Of a stretch of DNA of 64,000 nucleotides, positions 45,288 through 56,033 are shown one piece after another (position 1 is the first letter of the stretch; the number at the start of each line of letters is the position of its first letter). A program made the translations under genes and the position numbers. Source of the stretch: Thiotrichaceae bacterium. GTDB lineage: Bacteria > Pseudomonadota > Gammaproteobacteria > Eutrophobiales > Eutrophobiaceae. The DNA lies in assembly GCA_012960105.1 (NCBI GenBank), contig DUBV01000053.1, positions 21,006 through 85,005 on the forward strand, written 5' to 3'. The notes under the pieces are model-generated. The model worked only from the letters and a program-made list of their open reading frames with translations. It was not told the origin of the DNA and did no database searches.

Positions 45288-45953
45288 CTATGAAGAGTTC
45301 CAATGAGGCGGATATGTTTTTTGATAATAGGGAAGTGCTTCAATCTGTTGTGACCATCTTAGTAAATTCGGATATTGGTCGTTGAATGGACTAAAAGAAA
45401 GCTTCAGTGGTTTCGCCTCTGGTTTCTCCAAAGCACGTTCTTGAATTTTAAGTAAAGGGTATAGTCCAACATCTGCCGCACTCATCTGATTTCCTGCAAA
45501 CCATTTTTGTTCATCTAACAATGCATCAAGATTGAGTAGCTCTTGTTGCGCCCTCTCTGTTGCTTGAATGATGTCATTATATGCTTCATCAATACCACCA
45601 AAAAATATCGGCCGAACAATTTGCAACGTGTCTGGTTCCATATAACTACACTGTTCCATCAGTAACGTCATGATCAAAGCATGTTGTTCAGATGTTGAAC
45701 CAAATAGTTCAGACTCAGGATATTTCCGGTCAAGGTAAGAGAGTATTGCAATCGATTCGTAGATGATTGTATCTCCATCTTTGAGCACCGGCACCTTACC
45801 TCGCGGGTTCATGGCCAGATACCAGTCCAACCGATTTTCTCCCTTTGACATCTCGATGGTAGTCGTTTCATAGGCCAGTGCCTTGTATTCCAGAGCAAGT
45901 TGTACCCGCCAGACAAATGGACTGCCAGCAACGCCATACAATGTTATAGACAT
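45288..45953 (-). CDS. Glutathione S-transferase
   Basis: 221 residues. The N-terminal thioredoxin-like domain has the glutathione-binding GKVPVLKDGDTIIYESIAILSYLDRKYP (cis-Pro and the ES pair), and the C-terminal helical domain has WFAGNQMSAADVGLYPLL with the N-capping box. It conjugates or isomerises electrophiles with glutathione. It starts 8 nt behind ppsR, so it is probably on that transcript. It may detoxify epoxides or ring-fission products, but no specific substrate is visible. Confidence 0.88.
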   Translation of the reverse strand: MSITLYGVAGSPFVWRVQLALEYKALAYETTTIEMSKGENRLDWYLAMNPRGKVPVLKDGDTIIYESIAILSYLDRKYPESELFGSTSEQHALIMTLLMEQCSYMEPDTLQIVRPIFFGGIDEAYNDIIQATERAQQELLNLDALLDEQKWFAGNQMSAADVGLYPLLKIQERALEKPEAKPLKLSFSPFNDQYPNLLRWSQQIEALPYYQKTYPPHWNSS

Positions 45954-45961
45954 AATTTTTC

Positions 45962-46768
45962 CTATCGTTTCAGGCCTTTATCCTGGATGATTTTTGATGC
46001 GATTTCCTCGACGGATGAATCTGTCACATCAAGGTAAGGGATGCGTTCAAATTGATACATTTCTTCTATATCGTGTATCTCATTTCTGCACTGCCTTATA
46101 GATGCGTAGGTACTGTCAGCTTTACGTTTTTGACGGATCTGTTGTAAGCGATCAGGATCAATAATTAATCCATAAAGTTTTTCACGATGCGCGTGCAATA
46201 TTTTAGGTAGCCTCGCCGAGCCAATATCATCATCGGTCAATGGGTAATTTGCTGCACGCATTCCAAATTGCATGGCAAGAAAAACGCAGACCGGGGTTTT
46301 ACCAGAACGTGAAACACCTATCAAAATTATTTGTGCATTTTTGAGCTGTTGTACACTGGCGCCATCGTCATGAGTGAGCGTGAAGTTCATTGCTTCCATG
46401 CGTTTATCATAAATATTTTTGTCAATTATACCGTGCGTGCGACCTGCAATATGGGTAGAATGAGTACCTAATTCAGCTTCTAATGGGTTAATAAAAACAT
46501 TAAATAAATCAAGGACTAAGGAGTTACTTTTTTTAAGTTTAATACTTAAGTTACGATCTGTCAGAGTTGAAAATACTAGCGGGCGAAGACCTTCTTCGGC
46601 TGCACGATTAATAAGCTCAATAACAGGTGAAAGTTTATCCAAAGTGCGTACAAAGGGTATTGTAGTTTGCTCGAAATCATCACTTTCAAATTGACTAAGT
46701 AATGTTCGACCAATCGTCTCAGCAGTGATAGCAGTACCGTCAGAAATAAAAAAAACATTACGTTTCAT
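45962..46768 (-). CDS. ppsR: PEP synthase regulatory protein
   Basis: 268 residues of the DUF299 family. The P-loop is GVSRSGKTP near residues 152-160 and the opening is FFISDGTAITAETIGRTLLSQF. It phosphorylates PEP synthase with ADP to inactivate it and removes the phosphate again. It is divergent from ppsA, with 46 nt between the starts, the usual arrangement. Confidence 0.92.
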   Translation of the reverse strand: MKRNVFFISDGTAITAETIGRTLLSQFESDDFEQTTIPFVRTLDKLSPVIELINRAAEEGLRPLVFSTLTDRNLSIKLKKSNSLVLDLFNVFINPLEAELGTHSTHIAGRTHGIIDKNIYDKRMEAMNFTLTHDDGASVQQLKNAQIILIGVSRSGKTPVCVFLAMQFGMRAANYPLTDDDIGSARLPKILHAHREKLYGLIIDPDRLQQIRQKRKADSTYASIRQCRNEIHDIEEMYQFERIPYLDVTDSSVEEIASKIIQDKGLKR

Positions 46769-46814
46769 AAATTAATGGATATCGTAATTATTATTAATAA
46801 GTCAGGAATTATAC

Positions 46815-49181
46815 ATGAATAATTTTGTAATATGGTTTGAAAAACTGGGAATGAATGACGTTGAAATTGTCGGAGGAAAAAATGCATCTCTGGGCGAAAT
46901 GATTTCTAATCTGGCAGATTCTGGCGTTATGGTCCCCGGGGGATATGCGACGACAGCTGATGCCTATCGTGAATTTCTTAAACATGAAGGACTTGCCGAT
47001 CGCATTAACAAGAACCTTGCTGAACTTGATGTTGATAATATTAAAAATCTTACCGCTGCCGGTAAACAAATCAGACAATGGATCATGGATGCGCCGTTTC
47101 CGCCACAACTTGAAAAAGAGATTGGTGAAGGTTATGTGGAACTCGAAAAGAGAGCAGGTGAAAACGTTTCAGTAGCTGTCCGATCCTCAGCCACAGCAGA
47201 AGACCTCCCTGATGCATCTTTTGCCGGACAACAGGAAACCTTTCTTAATATCCGCGGCATTGATGACATTCTACTAAGAGTAAAAGAAGTATTCGCCTCA
47301 CTTTATAATGATCGCGCCATTGCTTATCGAGTACATCAGGGTTTCGAACACGAAGTGGTTGCATTATCTGCCGGCATACAACAAATGGTCCGCAGCGATT
47401 TGGGTTCAAGCGGTGTCATGTTTACTTTGGATACTGAATCAGGTTTTGATGATGTTGTTTTTATTACCTCATCATTTGGTCTGGGTGAATGTGTCGTTCA
47501 GGGTTCAGTAAATCCAGATGAGTTCTATGCCTACAAACCTGCACTGGAAGCAGGTAAGCAATCTATATTACGCAGAAATATGGGTAGTAAGGCAGAGAAA
47601 ATGATCTTTGATGAGTCAGGAGATAACCCCACCATCATTGTTGAAGTTCCGGAATTGGAACGTATGAAATTTTCTCTGAATGATGATGACATAGAAGAAT
47701 TGGCGCGCTATGCCTTAACGATAGAAAAACATTACGGCCGCCCGATGGATATCGAATGGGGTAAAGATGGTGAGAATAATAAACTCTATATCCTTCAGGC
47801 GAGACCAGAGACCGTCAAGAGTCGTACTTCAGGAAAAAGTATAGAACGTTATATTATGAAAGAGCGCTCTGATATTTTAGTAACGGGAAGAAGCATTGGC
47901 CAACGCATCGGTAGTGGGCCGATAAAAATTATTTCAGATATACAATATATGGATGAAGTAAAAGAGGGTGATGTACTGGTAACGGATATGACTGATCCTG
48001 ATTGGGAGCCCGTTATGAAACGGGCTTCGGCTATCGTTACCAATCGTGGTGGTCGTACCTGCCATGCAGCAATTATTGCCAGAGAACTAGGTATCCCTGC
48101 TGTTGTCGGAACGTCAGATGGTACTGAAAAACTGGCTAACACAGATGCAGTTACCGTTTCCTGTTCTGAGGGTGACACGGGATTTATCTATGAAGGTATC
48201 CTGCCCTTTGAACTGAAAAATATAAAACTCGATTCTATGCCAGACATTAATTTGAAAATAATGATGAATGTCGGTAATCCAGATCGTGCGTTTGATTTTG
48301 CTTCTTATCCAAACCACGGCGTCGGTCTGGCACGACTCGAATTCATTATTAACAGAATGATTGGTGTACATCCCAAGGCCTTGATAAATATGGATACCAT
48401 GCCAAACAATATCAAGACAACTATTCAAAAAAGAATTTCAGGCTATAGTAATCCAATTGATTTTTTTATTACAAAATTAACAGAAGGTATTGCTACGTTG
48501 GGTGCAGCCTTTGCACCTAACCCTGTCATTGTTCGCATGTCTGATTTTAAATCTAATGAATATTACAATCTTATTGGCGGAGATCAGTTTGAACCAAAAG
48601 AAGAAAATCCGATGCTTGGCTTTCGTGGTGCATCTCGTTATGTTTCTGAATCATTCAGGGACTGTTTCGAAATGGAATGTAAGGCCTTTGTAAAAGTCCG
48701 TAATGATATGGGGCTTACCAATGTGCAATTAATGGTGCCATTTGTACGTACCGTTGACGAAGCAAAACAAGTTATCGAACTATTAAAAGAAAATGGTTTG
48801 GAACGAGGTAAAGATGGGCTAAAAATTATTATGATGTGTGAATTACCTTCCAACGCAATTTTGGCAAAAGATTTTCTCGAATATTTTGATGGCTTCTCTA
48901 TTGGCTCTAATGATTTAACGCAATTAACATTAGGGCTGGATAGAGATTCAGGACTGGTTGCCGATAAATTCGATGAAAGAAATCCGGCAGTAAAAGCTAT
49001 GCTACAGATGTCTATCAAAGCTTGTCTGGAAGCTAAAAAATATATCGGTATTTGTGGTCAAGGCCCATCTGATCACCCTGATCTGGCGCAATGGTTAATG
49101 GAACAAGGCATAGAAAGCATTTCTCTTAATCCAGACACTGTCATTGAAACATGGTTATCGTTGGCAGGTGAATCTATTTAA
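46815..49181 (+). CDS. ppsA: Phosphoenolpyruvate synthase
   Basis: 788 residues (E. coli 792). The N-terminal PPDK domain binds ATP ([27 protein letters not shown]), the swivelling His domain has the phosphohistidine near residue 417 in [14 protein letters not shown], and the C-terminal PEP domain has [18 protein letters not shown] and [12 protein letters not shown]. It makes PEP from pyruvate, the first step of gluconeogenesis, which a cell growing on aromatics that yield pyruvate and acetyl-CoA needs. Confidence 0.96.
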   Translation: MNNFVIWFEKLGMNDVEIVGGKNASLGEMISNLADSGVMVPGGYATTADAYREFLKHEGLADRINKNLAELDVDNIKNLTAAGKQIRQWIMDAPFPPQLEKEIGEGYVELEKRAGENVSVAVRSSATAEDLPDASFAGQQETFLNIRGIDDILLRVKEVFASLYNDRAIAYRVHQGFEHEVVALSAGIQQMVRSDLGSSGVMFTLDTESGFDDVVFITSSFGLGECVVQGSVNPDEFYAYKPALEAGKQSILRRNMGSKAEKMIFDESGDNPTIIVEVPELERMKFSLNDDDIEELARYALTIEKHYGRPMDIEWGKDGENNKLYILQARPETVKSRTSGKSIERYIMKERSDILVTGRSIGQRIGSGPIKIISDIQYMDEVKEGDVLVTDMTDPDWEPVMKRASAIVTNRGGRTCHAAIIARELGIPAVVGTSDGTEKLANTDAVTVSCSEGDTGFIYEGILPFELKNIKLDSMPDINLKIMMNVGNPDRAFDFASYPNHGVGLARLEFIINRMIGVHPKALINMDTMPNNIKTTIQKRISGYSNPIDFFITKLTEGIATLGAAFAPNPVIVRMSDFKSNEYYNLIGGDQFEPKEENPMLGFRGASRYVSESFRDCFEMECKAFVKVRNDMGLTNVQLMVPFVRTVDEAKQVIELLKENGLERGKDGLKIIMMCELPSNAILAKDFLEYFDGFSIGSNDLTQLTLGLDRDSGLVADKFDERNPAVKAMLQMSIKACLEAKKYIGICGQGPSDHPDLAQWLMEQGIESISLNPDTVIETWLSLAGESI

Positions 49182-49227
49182 AACTTGTTTTTAAATATGA
49201 ATATCATTTATTTTCGGGAGAATAAAA

Positions 49228-49857
49228 ATGGCAAAACTACTTTATATAGAAGCATCACCACGCAAAGACCGTTCTCATTCAATACAAGTTGCTCACGCAT
49301 TCATCGATACTTATAAAACATCTAATCCGGATGATGAGATTGAAACTCTTGATCTATGGTCAATTGATCTTCCCTCATTTGATAACAAAACTATCAATGC
49401 AAAGTACGCCGTACTTCACGGCGATACACATACCCAAGAAGAAGCTGATGCATGGAAAATAATTGTTACTCATGCCGAGAATTTTAAATCTGCTGATAAA
49501 TACCTGTTAAGCATCCCTATGTGGAACTTCGGTATCCCCTATAAATTAAAACATTATATAGACGTGATTACCCAACCCGGCCTGACCTTTAGTTTCACTC
49601 CCGAAGAAGGTTTTTCGGGTCTGGTGAATAACAAGCCTGCCACTGTTATTTTTTCACGAGGTGGAGAGTATGCCCCTGGCACACCGACAGAAGCTTTTGA
49701 TTTTCAGAAGCCCTCTATTTTGGGATGGTTAGGATTCATTGGTTTTACTTCTATAAATTCTCTGGAAATTGAACCCACACTTGCACCGCCTGAAGCTGTT
49801 GAATCAACTATTGAAGAGAACTGTAGTAAAGCTGCCAATATTGCCAAAAGCTTTTAG
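49228..49857 (+). CDS. azoR: FMN-dependent NADH-azoreductase/quinone reductase
   Basis: 209 residues of the flavodoxin-like AzoR family. ASPRKDRSHSIQVAHAFI at the start binds FMN phosphate, and SIPMWNFGIPYKLKHYIDVITQPGLTF is the family signature. It reduces quinones and azo compounds by two electrons, which can protect against quinones arising from catechols. A GGGAG ribosome site precedes the start. It lies 46 nt after ppsA. Confidence 0.9.
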   Translation: MAKLLYIEASPRKDRSHSIQVAHAFIDTYKTSNPDDEIETLDLWSIDLPSFDNKTINAKYAVLHGDTHTQEEADAWKIIVTHAENFKSADKYLLSIPMWNFGIPYKLKHYIDVITQPGLTFSFTPEEGFSGLVNNKPATVIFSRGGEYAPGTPTEAFDFQKPSILGWLGFIGFTSINSLEIEPTLAPPEAVESTIEENCSKAANIAKSF

Positions 49858-49886
49858 ACCGATACAGATTATAATTTCCAGATAAA

Positions 49887-50951
49887 TCAGGAATTAATAT
49901 CAGTTTTATCTCTGTTAGGTGAATGCTTTTTTAACTTGAATTCTTCAGCCAACAGCTCGTATGAACGCTTTCTATCCTCAAAATCATAACAAACATTCAC
50001 CACGATAATTTCGTCGGCACCATATTCATCAGCAAGGCTATCCATTCTTGCATGACATTCTTCTGCTGTTCCGACAATCATTGAATTCAGTGTTTCGTCA
50101 TAATATGCCTGATCATTAATAGACAATGTTTGTTTGAGATTTAAACAATCTTCAGGAGGCAATAAAGGGATACGCACGCCATGACGAAATGCCTGTACCT
50201 TCCAGTATGTATGAGTAGCAGCAATCCGTATTGCCTTATCACTATCTTCAGCACAAATCACTGCAACTGCCAGCATCACTTTTGACTTTTGTTGCGGTTG
50301 TATTGGTCTAAATGCATTTCTATAAGCATTCGTAATTTCCGTTGGTCGATCATGAGTGCCAATAAACAATGCCAATGCAAAACCAGCACCGACATCTCCA
50401 GCAAACTCAGCACTACCTGCACCAGAACCCAACAACCATAATTCAGGTGCAGTCTCTGCTTCGGGAATTGTTTTTAAACTCGAATATGGATGACCCGTTG
50501 GTAAGCTATTATGTAAGAATCCACTTAAGTCAGATACTTGTTGCGCATATAACTCAGCACCATTTGCATGGTTAGGATATGCCAATGCTGATGCTGCAAC
50601 GGAGTTACCGCCTGGCGCCCTGCCAACTCCTAAATCAATTCGGTTTGGATGTAAGCTTGATAATAATCGAAACGTCTCTGCAACCTTATAAGGACTGTAA
50701 TGAGACAACATTACACCACCGCTACCGACACGTAGATTTTCAGTTACCCTGGCAACTTCAGCAATCATAATCTCGGGACAGGAACAAGCGTAACCCTCAG
50801 TATCATGATGTTCTGCAATCCAGTAGCGATAATATCCCAAGGCATCACAATGTTTTGCCAATTCAATAGTTTGTGCTGGCGCTAAGTGAGAAGGTAAATT
50901 GTTATGTATGGGTATTTGATCTAAAACATTGATCTTATATGAATGGTTCAT
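49887..50951 (-). CDS. Luciferase-like flavin oxidoreductase (YhbW type)
   Basis: 354 residues. VLDQIPI near the start, GYYRYWIAEHHDTEG, VGSGGVMLSHYSPYKVAETF and RIDLGVGRAPGG are the family's F420/FMN-binding pattern in the YhbW subgroup. Catalytic function in this subgroup is mostly unknown. The 160-nt gap upstream holds two inverted repeats (CGAAAC-N6-GTTTCG at 51019-51036 and TTATTCG-N8-CGAATAA at 51043-51064), which may be operator sites for this gene. Confidence 0.82.
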   Translation of the reverse strand: MNHSYKINVLDQIPIHNNLPSHLAPAQTIELAKHCDALGYYRYWIAEHHDTEGYACSCPEIMIAEVARVTENLRVGSGGVMLSHYSPYKVAETFRLLSSLHPNRIDLGVGRAPGGNSVAASALAYPNHANGAELYAQQVSDLSGFLHNSLPTGHPYSSLKTIPEAETAPELWLLGSGAGSAEFAGDVGAGFALALFIGTHDRPTEITNAYRNAFRPIQPQQKSKVMLAVAVICAEDSDKAIRIAATHTYWKVQAFRHGVRIPLLPPEDCLNLKQTLSINDQAYYDETLNSMIVGTAEECHARMDSLADEYGADEIIVVNVCYDFEDRKRSYELLAEEFKLKKHSPNRDKTDINS

Positions 50952-51076
50952 AGGCTATTAGCTATAACACGAAAGCCATATTGGCATGAGGTGATTTTGA
51001 TTACTTTAATCATAGTAACGAAACACATATGTTTCGCTATTCTTATTCGCACTCAAACGAATAATTTATGAAAGAT

Positions 51077-51101
51077 CGGCATGATGATAAACATCATGCC
51101 G
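51077..51101 (-). terminator. Stem-loop behind the catechol 2,3-dioxygenase gene
   Basis: CGGCATGATG pairs perfectly with CATCATGCCG around the five-base loop, 10 nt behind the xylE stop on the minus strand. It is followed by ATCTTTC rather than a long T-run, so it may be a weak terminator or a stabilising 3' hairpin. Confidence 0.55.
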
Positions 51102-51111
51102 ACAATAGTGA

Positions 51112-52032
51112 TTACGTTACAACATTTAGAAATCTATCGTTTAGCTCTCTACTATGATAAAAAATTGCTTGTCCAAGATGATCAGGCGTCCAGGTTAAAA
51201 CAGGACTGTCAGGATATCGATAGCTATCTTCACAGAAAACTTCGTTACGATTACCGGAAGGGTCAAAGAAGTAAATGGTTTGTCCACGTGTTAAGCCATG
51301 TCGTGTAGGGCCAATATCTAGCGGAATATCTTTCATTGAGATAATATCGGCTGCGCGTAATACATTTTCCCAGGTATTCAACAAAAAGGAAGCATGATGT
51401 ATTTTATTTTTTTCCTCATTCCGAATGAATGCAATATCATGGGCTTTATGTGAACAACTCAAAAATGCGGCTATCTGTAATTCACCATCGACAACTTGTT
51501 CAGCCACGTCGAACTCCAAAGCCTCAACAAAAAGTTTAACCGTACCATCAAGATCATCACCATAAAGTAAACAGTGATCAAAACGTACTGCTTGCATTCC
51601 TTGTAAACCTTCAGGCCAAGGCGCAGGATTCGTAGTTGGCAAGCCATTGCCATACACTTCTTTTTCTGTATACAACTCAAAAGTATGACCTGTAGGCGAA
51701 TCAAAACGGACGCGTTCACCACAATGATTTAATTCACCTGCAGCAATACGTTCAACATTACAGCCAAATTTCTTAAGGTTTTCCTCAAAACGAAGTAATG
51801 ATGCCTGGTTATCTACCTTAAAAGCCATGTGATCCATGCCCGGGCTATCATTCTTTTGTAATACTACCGAAAACCAATCATGCTCATCCCAGCATTTCAA
51901 GTAAACACGACCCTGATCATCTCTGTCGGTTTCAATCAATCCCATATGCTCGCAATAATGTTTTACTGACTCATCAATATCCAAAACATTCAGCATCACA
52001 TGCCCGGGTCTCATTACGCCTGTTATTGCCAT
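51112..52032 (-). CDS. xylE: Catechol 2,3-dioxygenase
   Basis: 306 residues, closely like XylE/DmpB. Iron ligands are H153 ([11 protein letters not shown]), H213 (IHHASF) and E264 (NRNEVFC). [15 protein letters not shown] at the start and [24 protein letters not shown] are conserved. It opens (methyl)catechols in the meta position to 2-hydroxymuconate semialdehydes, the point where Tmo/Dmp and XylMA/BenAB routes meet. It is 41 nt behind the xylT-like gene, as in TOL and dmp operons. Confidence 0.95.
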   Translation of the reverse strand: MAITGVMRPGHVMLNVLDIDESVKHYCEHMGLIETDRDDQGRVYLKCWDEHDWFSVVLQKNDSPGMDHMAFKVDNQASLLRFEENLKKFGCNVERIAAGELNHCGERVRFDSPTGHTFELYTEKEVYGNGLPTTNPAPWPEGLQGMQAVRFDHCLLYGDDLDGTVKLFVEALEFDVAEQVVDGELQIAAFLSCSHKAHDIAFIRNEEKNKIHHASFLLNTWENVLRAADIISMKDIPLDIGPTRHGLTRGQTIYFFDPSGNRNEVFCEDSYRYPDSPVLTWTPDHLGQAIFYHSRELNDRFLNVVT

Positions 52033-52073
52033 TATTAATTACCTCTTCTTAAATATAATTTATGTTCAATGTA

Positions 52074-52409
52074 CTAACTTTTAGTGTTTTGTGATGCTAC
52101 ATGTGTTCGAACAAATTCATTTTTCATCTTTCCTAATACGTTTAATGTAATATCCGATCTGGGAAAAACTCTGCATGCCAGTGCAATATCTTCATTTTGT
52201 TCTTCAACGCTAACATGATTACGACTCATTATTCCGGCTTGATACTGCCCGGAAACAATCTTTACCTTACACACGCCACAACCACCATTTCGACAACCTA
52301 CCGGAATATCCTTTCGTCCTAATCTGAGCATGCCTTTAAGCAAATGCTCCTGTTCAAAACATTCAAACGTTTCATCACTATCATTGATGAATATATTGAA
52401 TTTATTCAC
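52074..52409 (-). CDS. xylT: XylT/DmpQ-like chloroplast-type ferredoxin
   Basis: 111 residues. 2Fe-2S cysteines are C39, C44, C47 and C79 (PVGCRNGGCGVCKVKIVSG...ALACRVFP). GIMSRNHVS is typical of XylT and DmpQ. These ferredoxins re-reduce catechol 2,3-dioxygenase after its iron is oxidised by substituted catechols such as 4-methylcatechol. It precedes xylE. It is separated from the gene upstream by the terminator at 52442-52481. Confidence 0.92.
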   Translation of the reverse strand: MNKFNIFINDSDETFECFEQEHLLKGMLRLGRKDIPVGCRNGGCGVCKVKIVSGQYQAGIMSRNHVSVEEQNEDIALACRVFPRSDITLNVLGKMKNEFVRTHVASQNTKS

Positions 52410-52441
52410 TAATTGCAGATTATTGAAGTAGCTTAACTTAC

Positions 52442-52481
52442 AAAAAAAAAGGTAATAGTCTTATCATTAAAGACTATTACC
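52442..52481 (-). terminator. Rho-independent terminator behind the DUF1329 gene
   Basis: On the minus strand a perfect 12-bp stem (GGTAATAGTCTT and its complement, 52451-52462 with 52470-52481, 7-nt loop) is followed by a run of nine T. It should end the DUF1302-DUF1329 transcript and isolates the xylT-xylE pair. Confidence 0.85.
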
Positions 52482-52544
52482 TAATTTATATTTATATATA
52501 AGATGGAGTAATTGTTAGTAAAAACTCTTCATCCAGTTACATAA

Positions 52545-53975
52545 CTATTTATAGTCGCGTAATTGATCCACATCAAACATTTCTTCAGAAATACGATCAT
52601 CTCTTTCATCCCATTGTGGCTGCATAAACAACGTCGACATGCGCTTGGTAATATAATTATTCACCATTACATAACGCCATTGTGAATCACCTTCGGTTGG
52701 ACGCCAGGCACGACTGTCTTCCCAGTTTCTGAATCGATTACCCCGTTGATCTTCAGTTATATGATATTGCATGTAGTAAAATTCTTTATCTACCCAGGTA
52801 CGCCGATTTGCATACATATACTTCCCGGTTTTATCCTTAATATCGAGAATCCAAACAGGTCTAAGTTCAAGCTCTAATGATTTGTAGTTGCACTGATCAT
52901 CTGTCAATACAGCCGAATCATAGATATAACCCACTTCAGGGGAAGCAAGTATCCAGCCTTCACCTGCTATTTCATAATCAAACTTTGTGACATCGGTTTT
53001 ACCCCAGTAAGCACGCCAATCATCCCAGGTAAGTTCCTGACCAGAGGCAATCGGATCTTGTGCATCCGAACCGGTCAAAAGTCGAGTACGACGTAAGCTT
53101 GGAATAAACACTTTAAAGTCATCATCTTTATCCGCTTGAGGGTAACGTTGTCTTACACCAGCCAGACCGCGTATATCATTTGGCTCAAGAAAAAAGATTG
53201 AACCACCTTCGATATAATCTTCTTTACCATCAATACTGCCTACTGGACCAGCATCTCCTTGCTGACGATTATGGTAATGCCACCACCATAAGTCCGCCTT
53301 GTATTCGGAATCAAGTTTGCCGTTTGCCGTACATGCCCGCATGTGAATGGGTTCAAAATCCAGTGTATCGGTATTGACCGAATGGGCAACATAAGACCAG
53401 TTCAATTCCAGACCAGTTTTTGGGTTTAAAAATGGAATTGAAGTAGCTCCCGGCCCACTCATCAAAGCGTAACTACCATCAGGATAGATTAATTCACCTC
53501 TAGCATTGATCTGTAGTTCAATTCCTTTTTCCTTCAATTCTTTCGTGCCTGCCAAATAGCCTTTATGCATATAGTAAGTGTTGGTAGGGACAATCGTAAT
53601 TTCCTTGATATTGCTCCAGTCAGATGACAAATGCTCCAATATTTCAGCTGGCAGATAATCTTTTAACCAGGGAAATTGAGCTGCATTATCTTTAGTAATT
53701 TTAAGACCCGGTTTTAAGTCAGCCGGTAAGTTTGCTTTTTCCATAAGGTCATAGGAATCATAACCACGCAGATCTTTCCATTCTTTAGCAAGCGCAATGG
53801 CTTCAGGTTTGGAAATCTCATCCACCCATTTCTGATGATTCGGATTGCCACTTGATGCTGCATAGGCCTTCCAGGCTTCTAACGCTTTATTTGTGTCTGC
53901 CTGGGCTAGCGGTGCCAGCAAAATACTCATCGCTGCGCAGCTTGCCAGAATTATTCGTGATAATTGATTATTCAT
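52545..53975 (-). CDS. DUF1329 secreted protein (copy 1)
   Basis: 476 residues. A signal peptide of about 26 residues ends at PLAQA/DTNKA. The DUF1329 core includes ELNWSYVAHS, EGGSIFFLEPNDIRG, DDWRAYWGKTDVTKFDYEIAGEG and ELELRPVWILDIKDK. The fold resembles LolA/LolB-type lipid carriers (recalled). The start is the ATG at 53973-53975 because AGGAGA lies 7 nt upstream of it; a longer frame would place this ribosome site inside the gene. It follows the DUF1302 gene after 71 nt. It probably works with that barrel in moving a hydrophobic compound (inference). Confidence 0.8.
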   Translation of the reverse strand: MNNQLSRIILASCAAMSILLAPLAQADTNKALEAWKAYAASSGNPNHQKWVDEISKPEAIALAKEWKDLRGYDSYDLMEKANLPADLKPGLKITKDNAAQFPWLKDYLPAEILEHLSSDWSNIKEITIVPTNTYYMHKGYLAGTKELKEKGIELQINARGELIYPDGSYALMSGPGATSIPFLNPKTGLELNWSYVAHSVNTDTLDFEPIHMRACTANGKLDSEYKADLWWWHYHNRQQGDAGPVGSIDGKEDYIEGGSIFFLEPNDIRGLAGVRQRYPQADKDDDFKVFIPSLRRTRLLTGSDAQDPIASGQELTWDDWRAYWGKTDVTKFDYEIAGEGWILASPEVGYIYDSAVLTDDQCNYKSLELELRPVWILDIKDKTGKYMYANRRTWVDKEFYYMQYHITEDQRGNRFRNWEDSRAWRPTEGDSQWRYVMVNNYITKRMSTLFMQPQWDERDDRISEEMFDVDQLRDYK

Positions 53976-54046
53976 GTCTTTTCTCCTCAACAACATTGTC
54001 GGGTATTTGATGTAATTGTAGCTTAGTATAATGATAAAGCTAACCT

Positions 54047-55858
54047 TTAGAACTGATAGGTTAATGACATTTCTATAATGTCAGATGTTTCCAGTATGCC
54101 TATCGGTGCTGCATTTTGTTCACTATTACCACCACTAAAGTGCATCCATTCCAAACGTGGTCTCCAGTGTTTACCAAAGTAATTGAAATCAACTCGTTGG
54201 CGATAAAAGTTACCGCTACTATTGAAGTCTCGGATATACAAGCCTTCCATAACAAGTCGCTGTTGATGTAATGGCGCACTCCACAAGAAAGTTGAAAACT
54301 GTTGGTTCTTGTCAACTTTTGCAAGATAAGGCGCTTGAATCAGTAAACCCTCATCCGCATTAGAGGTATGGATATTAAATATCTGAAAACTGGTAAAAAT
54401 TGATTTTTCCTGTGAGTCCCAACCTGGTATCCATAGAGGATAGTCGAAACCTAACATGGTTGACATAACATCACTTGAGGTAATGGCATGTTTTGGACTT
54501 ACTACTAATGCTGCTGCACCACTTTCAATTTGATTAGTCGCATCACTAAATACTGTAGATCGATTAAAGGGTTTATCGAATTCATAACTAAACTCAAATC
54601 GCATTGCAGGCGAGGTCTGCTTCGGTCCGAATTTCCATTTTTGCATGTCGCGAGCAAAGCTGAAACCCAGTACTTGTTGACGATTATCATAATCCAGATC
54701 AAAAAGCGCGTTTACTGTATGCAGTCCACCACCAGTAATAGCTCCTACTGGGTCTGTCGAACCAGCACGTAATTGCGCAAGATATCCACCAATAGGACCA
54801 AGTGCTCCAGCAAGATCAAAAGTAGCACCTACGGCACCATTATGGAAAAAACTTGCACGTGCAGTTGCCCCAGTTAATTTCACAAGAGGAAGATCCTGCA
54901 TACCGTAAAAAGCATTAATTGTCGCTTGACCACCTAAAGTATCAAATTTCAAACGGGCAGAATATTCCGCATCACTAAAGCTGTATTTTTTAGCTTCAAC
55001 ATCCGTTAAGGTAGCGCCAATTCCAAGCAAATGCCTACCAGAACGATCATCTATCAGAGTTGGGAAAGGTAAACCAAACAGACCACCTGATGTTCGTGAA
55101 ACGCCATCAGTTGGATTATTAATAACAAATTTGGAATGCTGTACTTCAGGGACGAAGTTAAATTCAAATACAGGGCGTTTCATGCCCATCGATTCAAACG
55201 CCTTAGCCATCCCCATCTTTTTTAGGTTAAAATCCATGGACACCATCCATGAAGGTATACGAAGTTCATCAGAGTCACGAAAGGCAAATCGTTCACGCAG
55301 ATCCTGCGCATGCAAGATGTCCATTAGTCTTAATCCATCAGACTGACCCCAGCCACGCTGGAATTTACCCAGTTTTACGGTAAAACGATTTTTCTTATCT
55401 CGATACTTAACCGAGGCCTCTCGAATAATCTCATCAAGATCATTAAACGACCTGATTTCATTACTATCGGAACAGTTTGGTTCAGTGGCGTTACCTAAAC
55501 ATTGACTTTCTTTAGTATTTAAAGTGTAAGGCAAGTTACCCGCAAAATTAGCTGTAGAAACATCGGGTATACCATCAGGATCACGAATGTGATCAAGACT
55601 CGGCGCCCAATCACCACGTAACCAGATATCACCTATAAAAGTGAACGCTCTACTCGGACGATAGGAGCCTTTAATTTCCATCACATAGTTGGCGGGGCCG
55701 TTTGTGGTTTGACCTGGGATATCATAAGCCGCAGAAAATCCCTGCTTCAGTCTCAGATCCAAGGTTGTTTTACGACTGCCTGTGTCAATTGCATAGGCAG
55801 ATTGCCCGACTAGCATTGTTATCAGTATAACTATTCCCAACTTCAGTACTTGCTTCAT
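54047..55858 (-). CDS. DUF1302 outer-membrane barrel protein
   Basis: 603 residues. The signal peptide ends near SAYA/IDTG. The mature chain has many amphipathic strands and ends in IIEMSLTYQF with a C-terminal phenylalanine, the usual barrel-insertion signal. KLGKFQRGWGQSDGLRLMDILHAQDLRERFAFRDSDELRIPSWM is typical of DUF1302, which pairs with DUF1329 in many proteobacteria. Function is not established; a route for lipids, steroids or hydrocarbons is plausible. A possible sigma-54 promoter lies at 56034-56049. Confidence 0.82.
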   Translation of the reverse strand: MKQVLKLGIVILITMLVGQSAYAIDTGSRKTTLDLRLKQGFSAAYDIPGQTTNGPANYVMEIKGSYRPSRAFTFIGDIWLRGDWAPSLDHIRDPDGIPDVSTANFAGNLPYTLNTKESQCLGNATEPNCSDSNEIRSFNDLDEIIREASVKYRDKKNRFTVKLGKFQRGWGQSDGLRLMDILHAQDLRERFAFRDSDELRIPSWMVSMDFNLKKMGMAKAFESMGMKRPVFEFNFVPEVQHSKFVINNPTDGVSRTSGGLFGLPFPTLIDDRSGRHLLGIGATLTDVEAKKYSFSDAEYSARLKFDTLGGQATINAFYGMQDLPLVKLTGATARASFFHNGAVGATFDLAGALGPIGGYLAQLRAGSTDPVGAITGGGLHTVNALFDLDYDNRQQVLGFSFARDMQKWKFGPKQTSPAMRFEFSYEFDKPFNRSTVFSDATNQIESGAAALVVSPKHAITSSDVMSTMLGFDYPLWIPGWDSQEKSIFTSFQIFNIHTSNADEGLLIQAPYLAKVDKNQQFSTFLWSAPLHQQRLVMEGLYIRDFNSSGNFYRQRVDFNYFGKHWRPRLEWMHFSGGNSEQNAAPIGILETSDIIEMSLTYQF

Positions 55859-55948
55859 TTTCAGACTCCCCTCAAATAAAAATGATTACTTAAAACGTTT
55901 AATTTTTCAAAGCATTAACAACTTATCTTAATGTTGATATTTGAAAGT

Positions 55949-55983
55949 AACATCAAATAACATCAAATAACATCAAATAACAT
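55949..55983. repeat. 10-bp tandem repeat upstream of the DUF1302 gene
   Basis: Three exact units of CATCAAATAA (55951-55980), flanked by AA on the left and CAT on the right. It lies in the likely 5' leader between the candidate -24/-12 element and the ATG. Copy number could vary by slippage. It is too short and lacks spacers, so it is not a CRISPR. Confidence 0.75.
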
Positions 55984-56033
55984 AAACGATGAATTGTATA
56001 TTTATTAATACTCAAGCTAATTAGTTATTGTCT

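Noticed and set aside
53976..53996. Start of DUF1329 copy 1 seven codons upstream
   Set aside because: The extension encodes the AGGAGA ribosome site itself and spoils the signal peptide; the downstream ATG is preferred.
55941..55985. Possible CRISPR array
   Set aside because: The units are 10 bp and directly adjacent, with no spacers and no cas genes in the window.
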